A stretch of DNA of 40,626 nucleotides. It comes from Verrucomicrobiales bacterium (lineage in GTDB: Bacteria > Verrucomicrobiota > Verrucomicrobiia > Limisphaerales > JAYPXF01). A program made the position numbers and the translations under genes. Below the pieces are notes generated by a model. The model made no database searches, was not told the DNA's origin, and saw only the letters and a program-made list of their open reading frames with translations. The stretch spans positions 49,880-90,505 of the forward strand of contig PBAL01000021.1 in NCBI GenBank assembly GCA_002715965.1. The letters run 5' to 3'. Below are positions 7,929 to 16,226 of the stretch, piece after piece. Each line of letters begins with the position of its first letter. Positions within the stretch are counted from its first letter, which is position 1.

Positions 7929-9407
7929 ATGAAAATCTCAAAGCACAATCGACGTTCCTTCCTCAAGACGACCGGTTTCGGCGTCAGCACCTTTTACATC
8001 GCACAGAGTTCCTGGGCGCAGAGCAGCCCGGGTGACACCCTGAACACCGCCGTGATCGGTGTGAACGGCCGTGGCCGCTCGCACATCGGAGCGACCCTCG
8101 CCAACAAGCACAAGGGCATGAAGCTGACCGCGCTCTGCGAAGTGGATTCCAAAGTGCTGGACGCGCGCGTCAAGGACCTCGATCGAAAGAAAGTGAAAGT
8201 GAAGGGCTATCGCGACATGCGAAAGCTCTTCGAGGACAAGGACATCGACATCATTACTGTTGCAACCCCGAATCACTGGCATTCACTCGCCACAATCTGG
8301 GCTGTTCAGGCAGGCAAGGATGTCTACGTCGAAAAACCCGTTTCTCACAACGTCTGGGAAGGCCGCCAGATGGTGAAAGCCGCGCGCAAGTACAAGCGCA
8401 TCGTGCAAACCGGAACGCAGAGTCGCACCAGCGACGGGCTCCAGGAAGCGGTGAAGTGGATCCAGGAAGGTAACCTCGGTAAAATCAAGATTGCCCGCGG
8501 TCTCTGCTACAAGAACCGTCCGTCCATCGGCCACGTGAATGCGCCGGTCGCGATTCCGGAACACATTGATTACGACCTCTGGTCCGGTCCGGCTCCGTTG
8601 GTGCCTCCGACGCGCAACAATCCCAAGAAGGGGCCTATTCACTACGATTGGCATTGGGTGTGGAACTACGGCAACGGCGACCTCGGCAATCAGGGAATTC
8701 ATCAAATGGACCTGGCCCGCTGGTTCCTCGGCGAAGACGCCCTGGCACCGCGCGTATGGAGCGTTGGCGGTCGTCTGGGATATGAAGACGACGGTGAAAC
8801 ACCAAACACCCAGATCGTTTACCAAGATTACAAGGCAGCTCCGTTGATTTTCGAAGTCCGTGGATTGCCGAAGAGCAAGACTGAATCCGGCCGGCCCGTT
8901 TTCATGGGAGCCAGCGTCGGTGTGATCATTCACTGCGAAGACGGCTACCTCTCCATCCCGAGTTATTCCTCGGCCAATGTGCACGACAAGGACGGCAAAC
9001 AGGTGAAGCAGTTCAAGAGCAAGACCCAGGGAACAGACAAGCACTTCGCAAACTTCCTCGATGCCGTGCGCAGCCGGAAGCACACCGACCTGAATGCGGA
9101 CATCCTCGAAGGACACCTTTCCAGCGCGCTCTGCCACACCGGCAACATCTCGCACCGCCTCGGCGCGACGAAGAACCCTGACGAGCTTCTCGAATTCTCC
9201 AAAGGCGAACGCGGTGGCGAAGAAAGCTACGGACGCATGGTCGAGCACCTGCGCAAGAACGGCGTGGACGTCAACAAGGAAAAACTCACCTTGGGCCCCG
9301 CGCTGACCATGAACCCGCGCACCGAACGCTTCACCAACAGCGCTGCAGCCAACGAGCTGCTCACACGCAAGTACCGCAAGCCGTTCGTGGTTCCCAAAAT
9401 AGTTTAA
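7929..9407 (+). CDS. Gfo/Idh/MocA family oxidoreductase, Tat-exported
   Basis: A 492-residue NAD(P)-dependent oxidoreductase of the Gfo/Idh/MocA family. The start at 7929 exposes a textbook twin-arginine signal (NRRSFLKTTGFG, residues 7-18), ending near SSWAQ. The Rossmann fold follows with VIGVNGRGRSHIG and the ATPNHW and VEKPVSHNVWEGRQMV motifs of cofactor and substrate binding. The C-terminal alpha/beta domain shows HWVWNYGNGDLGNQGIHQMDL, a pattern typical of the large exported planctomycete/verrucomicrobial subgroup. These enzymes oxidise or epimerise sugars and related polyols, probably in the periplasm with a bound cofactor. The gene is monocistronic and ends at a strong intrinsic terminator. 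Confidence 0.93.
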   Translation: MKISKHNRRSFLKTTGFGVSTFYIAQSSWAQSSPGDTLNTAVIGVNGRGRSHIGATLANKHKGMKLTALCEVDSKVLDARVKDLDRKKVKVKGYRDMRKLFEDKDIDIITVATPNHWHSLATIWAVQAGKDVYVEKPVSHNVWEGRQMVKAARKYKRIVQTGTQSRTSDGLQEAVKWIQEGNLGKIKIARGLCYKNRPSIGHVNAPVAIPEHIDYDLWSGPAPLVPPTRNNPKKGPIHYDWHWVWNYGNGDLGNQGIHQMDLARWFLGEDALAPRVWSVGGRLGYEDDGETPNTQIVYQDYKAAPLIFEVRGLPKSKTESGRPVFMGASVGVIIHCEDGYLSIPSYSSANVHDKDGKQVKQFKSKTQGTDKHFANFLDAVRSRKHTDLNADILEGHLSSALCHTGNISHRLGATKNPDELLEFSKGERGGEESYGRMVEHLRKNGVDVNKEKLTLGPALTMNPRTERFTNSAAANELLTRKYRKPFVVPKIV

Positions 9408-9430
9408 GCCAACAAAACACGCACCCGAAA

Positions 9431-9457
9431 GGCGGACGTCATGTCCGCCTTTTTCTT
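9431..9457 (+). terminator. Intrinsic terminator of the Gfo/Idh/MocA gene
   Basis: GGCGGAC and GTCCGCC pair around a five-base loop and are followed by TTTTTCTTT, 23 bases after the stop codon. This is a classic rho-independent terminator on the plus strand. Confidence 0.9.
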
Positions 9458-9550
9458 TGCCCGCATCGAAACAAGGTTCCAGAAACAAGGGCAATACGTT
9501 GTAACACATGTCACGGGGTGTGAACCTATCTGGGTGGCGCAAGCGAGCTG

Positions 9551-9703
9551 GTTGTGGAGGGAGGAGATTGCGAGTCCTTACTCGAGCTACAGCCCTTTGA
9601 ACTTGGGCGATGGAGATTGCGGCCTACTCGCGACAGCACATATCACATCATACTCGCCTCGAATTTTCGCGCCCAAGGACTCGTAAACTCGTCCCTCCAC
9701 CAC
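9551..9703. repeat. MITE-like element with 29-bp inverted terminal arms
   Basis: The left arm 9551-9579 (starts GTTGTGGAGGGAGGAG) and the reverse complement of 9675-9703 (starts GTGGTGGAGGGACGAG) agree at 25 of 29 positions; both arms run on to CGAGTCCTT. The 95 bases between them encode nothing convincing. The size, arms and lack of coding fit a miniature inverted-repeat or REP-like element. It sits in the 880-base interval between the terminator and the transporter, next to a decayed kinase gene. Confidence 0.65.
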
Positions 9704-9843
9704 TCACCTGAAATCGCACCCCATGTTACGAATTCATCAACCCTCTCACTCACTTTGAATCGGGTATCCATGCGGACCATATCTCACGTGTTGGAGGTCG
9801 GGTGCCTGGGAGACAAATCTGGCAGAGCAGGTGAATGTGAGAT

Positions 9844-10260
9844 TCAGGCGGGGATTCGAATCCAGAATCGGCTGCCTTTGTCGACCTGGCCGAGTTTTTC
9901 AAACACGCGTTCGCGATAGGAATGCGGAATACCCAGCCCGGTGTCGGTGACCGCAATTTCAATTTCGTCGTCGATCGTGGTGTATTCCAATGCGATGGGC
10001 CAGTCCACCGGCGTGAACGAACCCAGAAGGGGAGCACGTGACGCCTCAATCTCCTCTACCATGCGCTGAGCCCCATCGCCGGATTGGGTCGGCAGTTCCT
10101 GAGCCAACTCGAGGAAATTCTTCAGGCGTTCTTCGAATTGGAAAGGCCGCTCGTTGTTCACCTCAACAACTTCAGGCGCACCCGTCTCAGGAATGCCCAA
10201 TTCGCGATCACCACCAATGCCAGCAGGGCGATCGTGGTCCAATGGCGCTGTCTGATGCCT
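9844..10260 (-). pseudogene. Sensor histidine kinase remnant
   Basis: The minus strand holds pieces of a membrane histidine kinase in more than one frame. At 10166-10260 one frame encodes a transmembrane-like segment (TIALLALVVIANWAFLRRV) that then runs into a stop. A different frame continues with RPFQFEERLKNFLELAQEL, then EIEIAVTDTGLGIP, which matches the kinase G1 box, and RERVFEKLGQVDKG, which matches the F box. The protein then ends at once (SRFWIRIPA, stop at 9844), without the G2 box and the end of the ATPase domain. No recognisable phospho-acceptor H box is left. Frame change plus truncation makes this a dead gene. The family call rests on the G1/F boxes. Confidence 0.6.
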
Positions 10261-10340
10261 GAAGCAGCGCAAGCTGTCGCGCGGATTATTCGGGACGCTT
10301 ATCGTTCGACACCCGGGCGTCGGATCGCTATGCAAAGGCG

Positions 10341-11840
10341 ATGTCCGACTTCCGCACCAAACTGCAATGGCTTGGACTCTTCGCCGGGCCCATTGCCGCG
10401 TTGCTGGTCTATCAAGCACTGCCGGTGCATTACTCCATGCCCGGAGGTGGATCGGAGGATTTCACGCATGCCGGACGTGTAACGCTTTCCGTGATGATCT
10501 GGATGGCGATCTGGTGGTTGACCGAGGCGATTGAGATTTCGACCACCGCACTCCTACCCATCGCAGTGCTACCATTGTTCGGCGCCGTGAGCATCGTGGA
10601 TGCAACAGCACCGTATGCGCATCGGCTGATCTTTCTTTATCTGGGCGGCTTCATCGTCGCGCTCTCCATGCAGCGTTGGGGTCTGGACAAACGAATTGCC
10701 TTGGCCACTCTCACGCTGGTTGGAACGAGACCAGCGAACATGATCGGCGGGTTCATGATCGCCACCGCTGGTTTGAGCGCGTTCATGTCAAACACGGCCA
10801 CGACCGCTATGATGCTTCCGATCGCGCTCAGCGTGATCGCCTTGTTGAAGGAAAAGCAGCCTGGGGGAGCAGCATCAAATTTTGGCGTCTGCCTGATGCT
10901 TGGGATCGCTTATGCAGCGTCAATGGGAGGAATCTCGACACTGGTCGGCACGCCCCCAAATGCCTTCCTCGCGTCCTTCGTGGAAGGAACGATCGACGAA
11001 CAGTATCGCTCCGAGATGAGCTTCGCCCGATGGATGATGATAGGCGTTCCGATGACGCTGATCATGTTGCCGATCATCTGGTTTCTGCTGACGCGCCTTC
11101 TCTACCCCGTGCCCTCAGGTCGGCTCGAAGGAGGCGGTGAGATCATGCGCAAGGAACTCCGTGCGCTCGGTCCGATGAAACGAGGAGAGCAAGTCACGTT
11201 GATCATCTTCCTGGCAACCGCGATCTGCTGGATCACGCGCCCATTCCTGCAAGAGTTGTTTCCCTTCCTCAGCGGTCTGACTGATCCCGGTATCGCAATC
11301 ATCGCAGCCACTTTGTTGTTCATGATCCCAGTGGATACGGCCAAGCGCGAATTCGTGATGAATTGGAACACGGCGCTGAAGATGCCCTGGGACATCCTGA
11401 TTCTATTCGGAGGTGGAATGAGCCTCGCCAGCGCAGTCAAGGCGACCGGTGTGGCGGAATTCATCGGGGGACAGGCGGGGCATTTCGCCGGCGTGCCAAA
11501 CGTCGTATTGATCCTGATCGTGGTCACCGCAGTCATCCTGCTGACCGAACTCACCTCAAACCTTGCCACGACCGCGACGCTCCTGCCGGTCCTAGCGTCA
11601 TTGGCTCCCGGGCTGGGCGTCCATCCTTACCTGCTGATTTTCACGGCCACCATTGCCGCGAGCTGCGCCTTCATGATGCCGGTTGCCACACCTCCAAACG
11701 CCATTGTGTTCGGTTCACGCCAGATCACGATTCCTCAGATGGTGAAAGCCGGGGTATGGTTGAACATCGTCGGAATTATCGTGATCACCGTGCTGGCGAT
11801 GTTCCTGATCGAGACTGTGACCGGCGTGAAGTTCAACTAG
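10341..11840 (+). CDS. SLC13/DASS family anion:sodium symporter
   Basis: A 499-residue polytopic inner-membrane transporter of the divalent anion:Na+ symporter family, which takes up dicarboxylates, sulfate or phosphate. The two inverted-repeat signature motifs are present: AFMSNTATTAMMLPIA in the first half and TELTSNLATTATLLPV in the second. Each is followed by the TPPNA signature (LVGTPPNAFLASF and PVATPPNAIVFGS). Roughly eleven to twelve hydrophobic segments can be counted. The ATG at 10341 follows the kinase relic directly. Downstream the gene converges on a sugar-isomerase gene, and a hairpin separates them. Substrate cannot be decided from motifs; dicarboxylate is the commonest choice. 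Confidence 0.93.
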   Translation: MSDFRTKLQWLGLFAGPIAALLVYQALPVHYSMPGGGSEDFTHAGRVTLSVMIWMAIWWLTEAIEISTTALLPIAVLPLFGAVSIVDATAPYAHRLIFLYLGGFIVALSMQRWGLDKRIALATLTLVGTRPANMIGGFMIATAGLSAFMSNTATTAMMLPIALSVIALLKEKQPGGAASNFGVCLMLGIAYAASMGGISTLVGTPPNAFLASFVEGTIDEQYRSEMSFARWMMIGVPMTLIMLPIIWFLLTRLLYPVPSGRLEGGGEIMRKELRALGPMKRGEQVTLIIFLATAICWITRPFLQELFPFLSGLTDPGIAIIAATLLFMIPVDTAKREFVMNWNTALKMPWDILILFGGGMSLASAVKATGVAEFIGGQAGHFAGVPNVVLILIVVTAVILLTELTSNLATTATLLPVLASLAPGLGVHPYLLIFTATIAASCAFMMPVATPPNAIVFGSRQITIPQMVKAGVWLNIVGIIVITVLAMFLIETVTGVKFN

Positions 11841-11870
11841 TATTGCGTCATCCGTGTATTGATGGGTTGC

Positions 11871-11932
11871 TCTTAATCGTTGTCTCAATCTCCCTCCGAA
11901 TCCGAGATGAGGAGTTAGGACAACGATTGAGA
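11871..11932. terminator. Hairpin between convergent genes (possible bidirectional terminator)
   Basis: TCTTAATCGTTGTC (11871-11884) pairs with GACAACGATTGAGA (11919-11932), one G-T wobble in 14 positions, and an inner ATCTC/GAGAT hairpin fills the loop. It lies between the convergent transporter and sugar-isomerase genes. There is no good T-run, so it may be a protective or attenuating structure rather than a strict terminator. Confidence 0.5.
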
Positions 11933-11945
11933 ACCAGGCAATTTG

Positions 11946-12794
11946 TCATTTCATTGCTGACGGGATACTAGCCGCGGTTGCCTCAGCAGCAGACCACTGT
12001 CTGCGAACGAAGTCCACCGATTGAGGGAGAACCTCGTGCGCTGCACCGGAGAGCCAACGGCATTCGACTTCGAGGATGCCCCGGTACTCCACCTTCTTAA
12101 GTTCTCCAAATCCGCTGAAATCCATTGATCCCGGCCCGGGTTCGACGCGGGTGTTCTCGGCGAGATGAACATGACCGATCTGATCGATGGAACGGACAAG
12201 CGCCTTGGGCGTGTCGAGTTCCTCCAACTGCATGTGGAAAAAGTCCGCGGTGCACGCCAGGTGTGAGTGACTGATCTCGCGGGTGATGCGCGCAGCGTGT
12301 TCGATCGAATGCAGGTGATCGGATTCGTATTTGTTCACCGGTTCGAGCAGGAGTGTGACGCCTCGTTCCTCAGCGGCATCGGCCATCGCGGGGAGTTCCT
12401 CCAGCAGCAGTGCATCAAGCCGGGCCGCAAGTGAGGGATGATTGCCCGCATCGGTCAACCGCTCTGGATTATCCTGGTTCAGACAGGGGGGCATGTTGAA
12501 TCGTAGGACCTGTAGTTCGGCGCAGAGATCGAACAGCCGAATCAATGATTCACGACACCGGCTACGATCAGCTTCCGACGGGCTGAGCAGTGATCGTTCG
12601 AATCCAAGCGAAATACTGGCGAGCGGGAGGGCCAGGTCACGCAGGCACTCCCTCAACGGCGTTTCCCATCTCTCCTTGAATCGTCCCGGCAGGGCGATCG
12701 CATCGAAGCCGAACCTACTCGCGTTTGTAATCTGCTCAACGACGGTTTCGCCCGGCAGCACCTCGAGCCGGATCGAGAGTTCGGGCAGGTTCAT
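11946..12794 (-). CDS. Sugar phosphate isomerase/epimerase (xylose isomerase-like TIM barrel)
   Basis: A 282-residue TIM-barrel protein of the AP endonuclease 2/xylose isomerase-like group, which includes sugar isomerases, epimerases and inosose dehydratases. Typical elements are FGFDAIALPGRF early, the metal-site strand TLLLEPVNKYE near the middle, CTADFFHM with the next metal ligands, IGHVHLAENTR, and ILEVECRWL near the end. The ATG at 12794 overlaps the trpE stop by four bases (ATGA), so this is the last gene of the hisF-trpE run. A TTG further upstream at 12968 would only add residues read out of frame from trpE. A link to tryptophan or histidine synthesis is not obvious. Confidence 0.87.
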   Translation of the reverse strand: MNLPELSIRLEVLPGETVVEQITNASRFGFDAIALPGRFKERWETPLRECLRDLALPLASISLGFERSLLSPSEADRSRCRESLIRLFDLCAELQVLRFNMPPCLNQDNPERLTDAGNHPSLAARLDALLLEELPAMADAAEERGVTLLLEPVNKYESDHLHSIEHAARITREISHSHLACTADFFHMQLEELDTPKALVRSIDQIGHVHLAENTRVEPGPGSMDFSGFGELKKVEYRGILEVECRWLSGAAHEVLPQSVDFVRRQWSAAEATAASIPSAMK

Positions 12795-14323
12795 TCGGTG
12801 GCTTTCGCGAAATTCTCCGCAATCGCAACGGCCTTGAACATCGCCTTGGCCTTGTTGACGGTTTCCTGATACTCGGCTTCCGGATCGGAATCGGCGACCC
12901 ATCCACCGCCCGCCTGGACATACGCCTTGCCATCTTTGAGCAGCGCGGTGCGGATCGTGATGCAGCAATCCAGATTGCCGCTGAAACTGAAGTAGCCAAC
13001 GCAGCCGCCATAGGGACCGCGAGCGGTCTGTTCCATTTCAGAAATGATCTGCATGGCGCGAATCTTGGGCGCACCGGAAAGCGTTCCAGCAGGGAAGGTG
13101 GCTCTCATGAGATCGTAGGGTGTATCGCCCTCTGACAGGTTTCCTTCGACCTGTGAAACGATGTGCATCACGTGGCTGTAGCGCTCGATGATCATCAGAT
13201 CCTTTACCTGCACAGAGCCGTAGTCGCACACGCGCCCAATATCGTTGCGGGCAAGATCGACCAGCATCACGTGCTCGGCGCGTTCCTTGGGATCAGCGAG
13301 CAGCTCCTTCTCGAGCGCGAGATCTTCGGCCTCGGACTTGCCGCGCTTGCGGGTGCCGGCGATCGGCCGAATCTGAACACGTCTGTCCTCGCTGCGCACG
13401 TGAATCTCCGGCGAGGCTCCCACCAATGCGTAGTCCTCAAGCTCCAGGAGAAACATGTAGGGCGAAGGGTTGATCGTGCGCGCTGCCCGATAGAGTTGCA
13501 GGGGGGAGGCCTTGATATCCGTCGAGAATCGCTGCGATCCAACCACCTGGATGATGTCACCCGCCTGGATGTAATCTTTCGCCTTGGCGACATTTGCAAG
13601 GAAGCGTTCCTTTGGCATGTTGGATTGGAACTCCACGTCCGGAATCGACGCGGGGAACGTCACAACCTGCTCTTCGATCGGCTGCTCGAGCAGACTCACC
13701 AATCGCTCGATCTCTTCCGTCGCGACAGCGTGCGCTTCATGAGGCGGAACGCCCGGCTCAACGATTGCGTTGACGATGATCGTCAAGGTCTGGGCGACGC
13801 GATCAAAGACGAGCAGCTCGTCCGCAATGATGAAATACATCGTCGGCGTTCGAATCTCGTCATTGGGAGCGCGTGGCACGACGGGTTCAACGTCGTGAAT
13901 GAACTCGTGCCCGATAAAGCCCACAGCCCCACCGGTAAAGCGCGGCAAGCCTGGCAACTGCACCGCCTGGTATCGGGAAAGAATTCTCTCGATGACCTCC
14001 AGCCCGTCCTTCACGCAATTGTCGCAGTTTTCGTTCTCCTTTACCGGAATCGCAAACTTCTCCTTCACCCGTCCGTTCTCCATCAACTCAATCCGGTTTC
14101 CGGTTTGGCGAATGATTGCGCGCGGATTGCACCCTACGAAGGAATACCGGCCCAGATGTTCTCCCCCTTCCACAGATTCGAACATGAAGGAATCACCATC
14201 ACCCCGGATCTTTTGATAGGCCGAAAGCGGTGTTTCAAAGTCTGCCAGCAAGCGTGTGGAAACAGGAATCAGATTGCCTTGTTTGGCGAGGTCGAGGAAT
14301 TCGTCTAGAGTGGGCGTGATCAT
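12791..14323 (-). CDS. trpE: Anthranilate synthase component I
   Basis: A 510-residue chorismate-binding enzyme that, with a glutamine amidotransferase (TrpG), makes anthranilate from chorismate in tryptophan synthesis. The N-terminal domain has FMFESVEGGEHLGRYSF, the region corresponding to the tryptophan feedback site, with FES where many TrpE proteins have LLES. The catalytic domain is complete: PIAGTRKRG, LVDLARNDIGRVC, FPAGTLSGAPKIRAM, GPYGGCVGYFSF and VQAGGGWVADSDPEAEYQET. The ATG at 14323 overlaps the stop of the upstream membrane-protein gene by four bases. No trpG is present in the window, so the amidotransferase must be encoded elsewhere. PabB is the main alternative, but the overall motif pattern and length favour TrpE. 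Confidence 0.95.
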   Translation of the reverse strand: MITPTLDEFLDLAKQGNLIPVSTRLLADFETPLSAYQKIRGDGDSFMFESVEGGEHLGRYSFVGCNPRAIIRQTGNRIELMENGRVKEKFAIPVKENENCDNCVKDGLEVIERILSRYQAVQLPGLPRFTGGAVGFIGHEFIHDVEPVVPRAPNDEIRTPTMYFIIADELLVFDRVAQTLTIIVNAIVEPGVPPHEAHAVATEEIERLVSLLEQPIEEQVVTFPASIPDVEFQSNMPKERFLANVAKAKDYIQAGDIIQVVGSQRFSTDIKASPLQLYRAARTINPSPYMFLLELEDYALVGASPEIHVRSEDRRVQIRPIAGTRKRGKSEAEDLALEKELLADPKERAEHVMLVDLARNDIGRVCDYGSVQVKDLMIIERYSHVMHIVSQVEGNLSEGDTPYDLMRATFPAGTLSGAPKIRAMQIISEMEQTARGPYGGCVGYFSFSGNLDCCITIRTALLKDGKAYVQAGGGWVADSDPEAEYQETVNKAKAMFKAVAIAENFAKATE

Positions 14324-14868
14324 GAAAGTTTCGATCGGGTCTTGAGCAGGGGCAGGGAAGCAAAGAATCCGACGACCAATCCGTAGACGAAGACACCCGT
14401 CCCGATGCCCATGGTGATCGAGCCCGGGGGACTGAGCAGGACGAGCGCGAGCCCGACGCAGAGAAACATCCCGGCTTCGCCAAAAATGCAAAACAGGATG
14501 AGGCTCCGACTGGCGCAACTCATCTGATTGAGAATGAATGTCAGATAATGATTTTCGCCCATCGTCCGCATGATCCAGGCGCTCTTGAAGTTTCGGGCTG
14601 CAACCAGAAGGCTCGTGGTGATCACCACCACGGCCATCAGCGGCCAGATGGAAATAAAAACGCACATGACGAGGTTGAAAAAAATGCCCAGTTTCCAACC
14701 CAACAACCGGGCTATCGGATTGGCTTCCAACAGGAATGTGGGAGTCCCCGTCCAGGTGCTGATCAGGTCCATGCCTCTTGCAAAAACGGCCGCAGCCAGC
14801 ACGGCAAAATAAACCGGGCTGCCAAACGGCACCAATTCCTGCGCGAGCGATTCCAAAACCTGCTGCAT
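14320..14868 (-). CDS. Small polytopic membrane protein of unknown function
   Basis: A 182-residue hydrophobic protein I do not recognise. About five membrane segments are visible, for example VYFAVLAAAVFARGMDL, LGIFFNLVMCVFISIWPLMA and GVFVYGLVVGFFASLPLL. The ATG at 14868 is preferred over one at 14889: it follows hisI by one base and has GGAAAG eight bases upstream, while the longer form would overlap hisI by 20 bases. It overlaps trpE by four bases, so it is embedded in the his/trp run and translated with it. The segment MDLISTWTGTPTFLLEANPIARLLG near the N-terminus looks the most conserved-like. A transport or lipid-domain role is possible but unsupported. Confidence 0.75.
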   Translation of the reverse strand: MQQVLESLAQELVPFGSPVYFAVLAAAVFARGMDLISTWTGTPTFLLEANPIARLLGWKLGIFFNLVMCVFISIWPLMAVVVITTSLLVAARNFKSAWIMRTMGENHYLTFILNQMSCASRSLILFCIFGEAGMFLCVGLALVLLSPPGSITMGIGTGVFVYGLVVGFFASLPLLKTRSKLS

Positions 14869-14869
14869 C

Positions 14870-15259
14870 TTATTTCTTTCCGTAGACATCGTCCGGATTC
14901 ACAAGTTGCCTCTCGGTAATGGTGCAACTCTCTCCGCCGTCCTTCACCGATCGGAAGAAACAACTCTGGTAGCCTTCATGACAAGCTGCACCCTCCTGTT
15001 CCACTTGGATCAGCAATGTGTCCCCGTCGCAATCGAAGGCGATGTCCTGAACATTCTGTGTGTGACCGCTGGATTCGCCCTTCATCCAATACTTCTGGCG
15101 GGAGCGGCTCCAAAACCAGGTCTTGCCGGTCTCGATGGTCTTGCGCAGCGAATCCTCGTTCATCCACGCCATCATCAACACGCGGCCAGTGGATTGATCC
15201 TGTATAATCGCCGGAATCAACCCATCCGCAGTGAACTTCAGTTTTTCAAATACCTTCAT
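14870..15259 (-). CDS. hisI: Phosphoribosyl-AMP cyclohydrolase
   Basis: A 129-residue cytoplasmic zinc/magnesium enzyme that opens the adenine ring of phosphoribosyl-AMP, the third step of histidine synthesis. Motifs: [39 protein letters not shown], the metal-binding [12 protein letters not shown], and the zinc-binding [14 protein letters not shown]. It is the single-domain form; no HisE (pyrophosphohydrolase) domain follows. It lies 10 bases after hisF, so the two histidine genes are one transcription unit with the membrane protein and trpE. Confidence 0.96.
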   Translation of the reverse strand: MKVFEKLKFTADGLIPAIIQDQSTGRVLMMAWMNEDSLRKTIETGKTWFWSRSRQKYWMKGESSGHTQNVQDIAFDCDGDTLLIQVEQEGAACHEGYQSCFFRSVKDGGESCTITERQLVNPDDVYGKK

Positions 15260-15269
15260 GTCAAAATAG

Positions 15270-16046
15270 TTAGAGCAAACGGGTGGGAATCCCTCGGGAA
15301 GCCATGTGCTCCTTTACCTGCCCTACCGTATACTCTCCAAAGTGAAATATGCTCGCGGCCAGTACAGCGTCTGCCCGGCCGTCCAACAATACATCCGCCA
15401 TATGCTCCAACGATCCCGCACCACCGCTGGCGACCACCGGAACGCCAACCGTCTCGCTGACCCGGCGCGTGACCGTGATATCGAAACCCGCCTTGGTCCC
15501 GTCCGCATCAATGCTGTTCAGTACAATTTCTCCGGCGCCAAGCTGGCAGGCCTCCTTCGCCCATGCGATCGTCTCGCGGCCCGTGGTTTTACGCCCCCCG
15601 TGGGAAAAGACTTCCCAGCGATCGGGGGAAACTTTCTTGCAGTCGATCGAAACGACGATGCATTGGCTCCCGAATTTCTCCGCGCCTTGGGTGATCAGCT
15701 CCGGATTATTCAAGGCCGCTGAATTGATGCTCACCTTGTCAGCACCCGCGCGCAGCATCACCGACATGTCTTCGAGTTCGCGAATCCCGCCACCTACAGT
15801 CAGGGGCATGAAACACTCACTGGCCGAGCGCTCGATGACATCGACCATTGTCGCCCGCCCGTGCGCGCTGGCCGTGATGTCAAAGAAGACCATTTCATCT
15901 GCGCCCTGGTCGTTGTAGCGAATAGCCAGCTCGACCGGATCGCCGACGTTCCGCAGACCTCCTTCTTCCGCTCGGCCAAACTGCACGCCACGCGTGACGT
16001 GCCCGTCGTGCACGTCGAGACAGGGAATGACGCGTTTGGCCAACAT
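15270..16046 (-). CDS. hisF: Imidazole glycerol phosphate synthase subunit HisF
   Basis: A 258-residue (beta/alpha)8 barrel that, with the glutaminase HisH, closes the imidazole ring and releases AICAR in histidine synthesis. The catalytic aspartates are in [14 protein letters not shown] (near residue 11) and VVSIDCKK (near 133). Phosphate-binding loops are [22 protein letters not shown] and [14 protein letters not shown], and the half-barrel [13 protein letters not shown] is intact. It heads the minus-strand run hisF-hisI-membrane protein-trpE-isomerase. No hisH or other his gene is next to it, so the pathway is dispersed. No clear Shine-Dalgarno sequence precedes its ATG. Confidence 0.97.
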   Translation of the reverse strand: MLAKRVIPCLDVHDGHVTRGVQFGRAEEGGLRNVGDPVELAIRYNDQGADEMVFFDITASAHGRATMVDVIERSASECFMPLTVGGGIRELEDMSVMLRAGADKVSINSAALNNPELITQGAEKFGSQCIVVSIDCKKVSPDRWEVFSHGGRKTTGRETIAWAKEACQLGAGEIVLNSIDADGTKAGFDITVTRRVSETVGVPVVASGGAGSLEHMADVLLDGRADAVLAASIFHFGEYTVGQVKEHMASRGIPTRLL

Positions 16047-16100
16047 ACTACTGAAGTCGTGAGCAGCTAGGATTCGTGGTTCGCATATACTTCGGCCGAC

Positions 16101-16133
16101 AAAAAAACCCGGCGTTTCCGTAGAATCGCCGGG
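16101..16133 (-). terminator. Intrinsic terminator upstream of hisF (minus strand)
   Basis: On the minus strand, CCCGGCG and CGCCGGG (16127-16133 with 16108-16114) form a stem followed by seven T. It lies after the AT-hook protein gene and before hisF, so it isolates the his/trp run from that gene. Confidence 0.88.
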
Positions 16134-16162
16134 CTTGAAATTCGGCCATTCTGCAAAGGGGC

Positions 16163-16191
16163 AAAAGTCTTGCCAAAACGGCAGGACTTTT
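16163..16191. terminator. Symmetric hairpin with A/T flanks, likely bidirectional terminator
   Basis: AAAAGTCTTGCC and GGCAGGACTTTT form 12-base arms with one wobble pair around AAAAC. T-runs close the stem on either strand. It lies 36 bases beyond the stop of the AT-hook protein gene, in tandem with the terminator at 16101-16133. Confidence 0.7.
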
Positions 16192-16226
16192 CAATGCCAC
16201 CAATGCCAACGGCTGAAAATCATGAA

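Noticed and set aside
8283..9542. Long open frame of 419 codons on the minus strand
   Set aside because: It lies antisense to the Gfo/Idh/MocA gene, whose motifs and signal are unambiguous; the antisense product has no motif and reflects codon bias.
9441..9686. 81-codon plus-strand frame after the oxidoreductase gene
   Set aside because: It starts inside the terminator hairpin and runs across the inverted-repeat element; no protein-like composition.
9852..9863. GGATTCGAATCC, like a tRNA T-arm
   Set aside because: It is a short palindrome inside the kinase remnant; no acceptor, D or anticodon arms can be folded around it.
13163..14308. 381-codon plus-strand frame opposite trpE
   Set aside because: trpE has every catalytic motif in the other strand; the antisense frame resembles no family.
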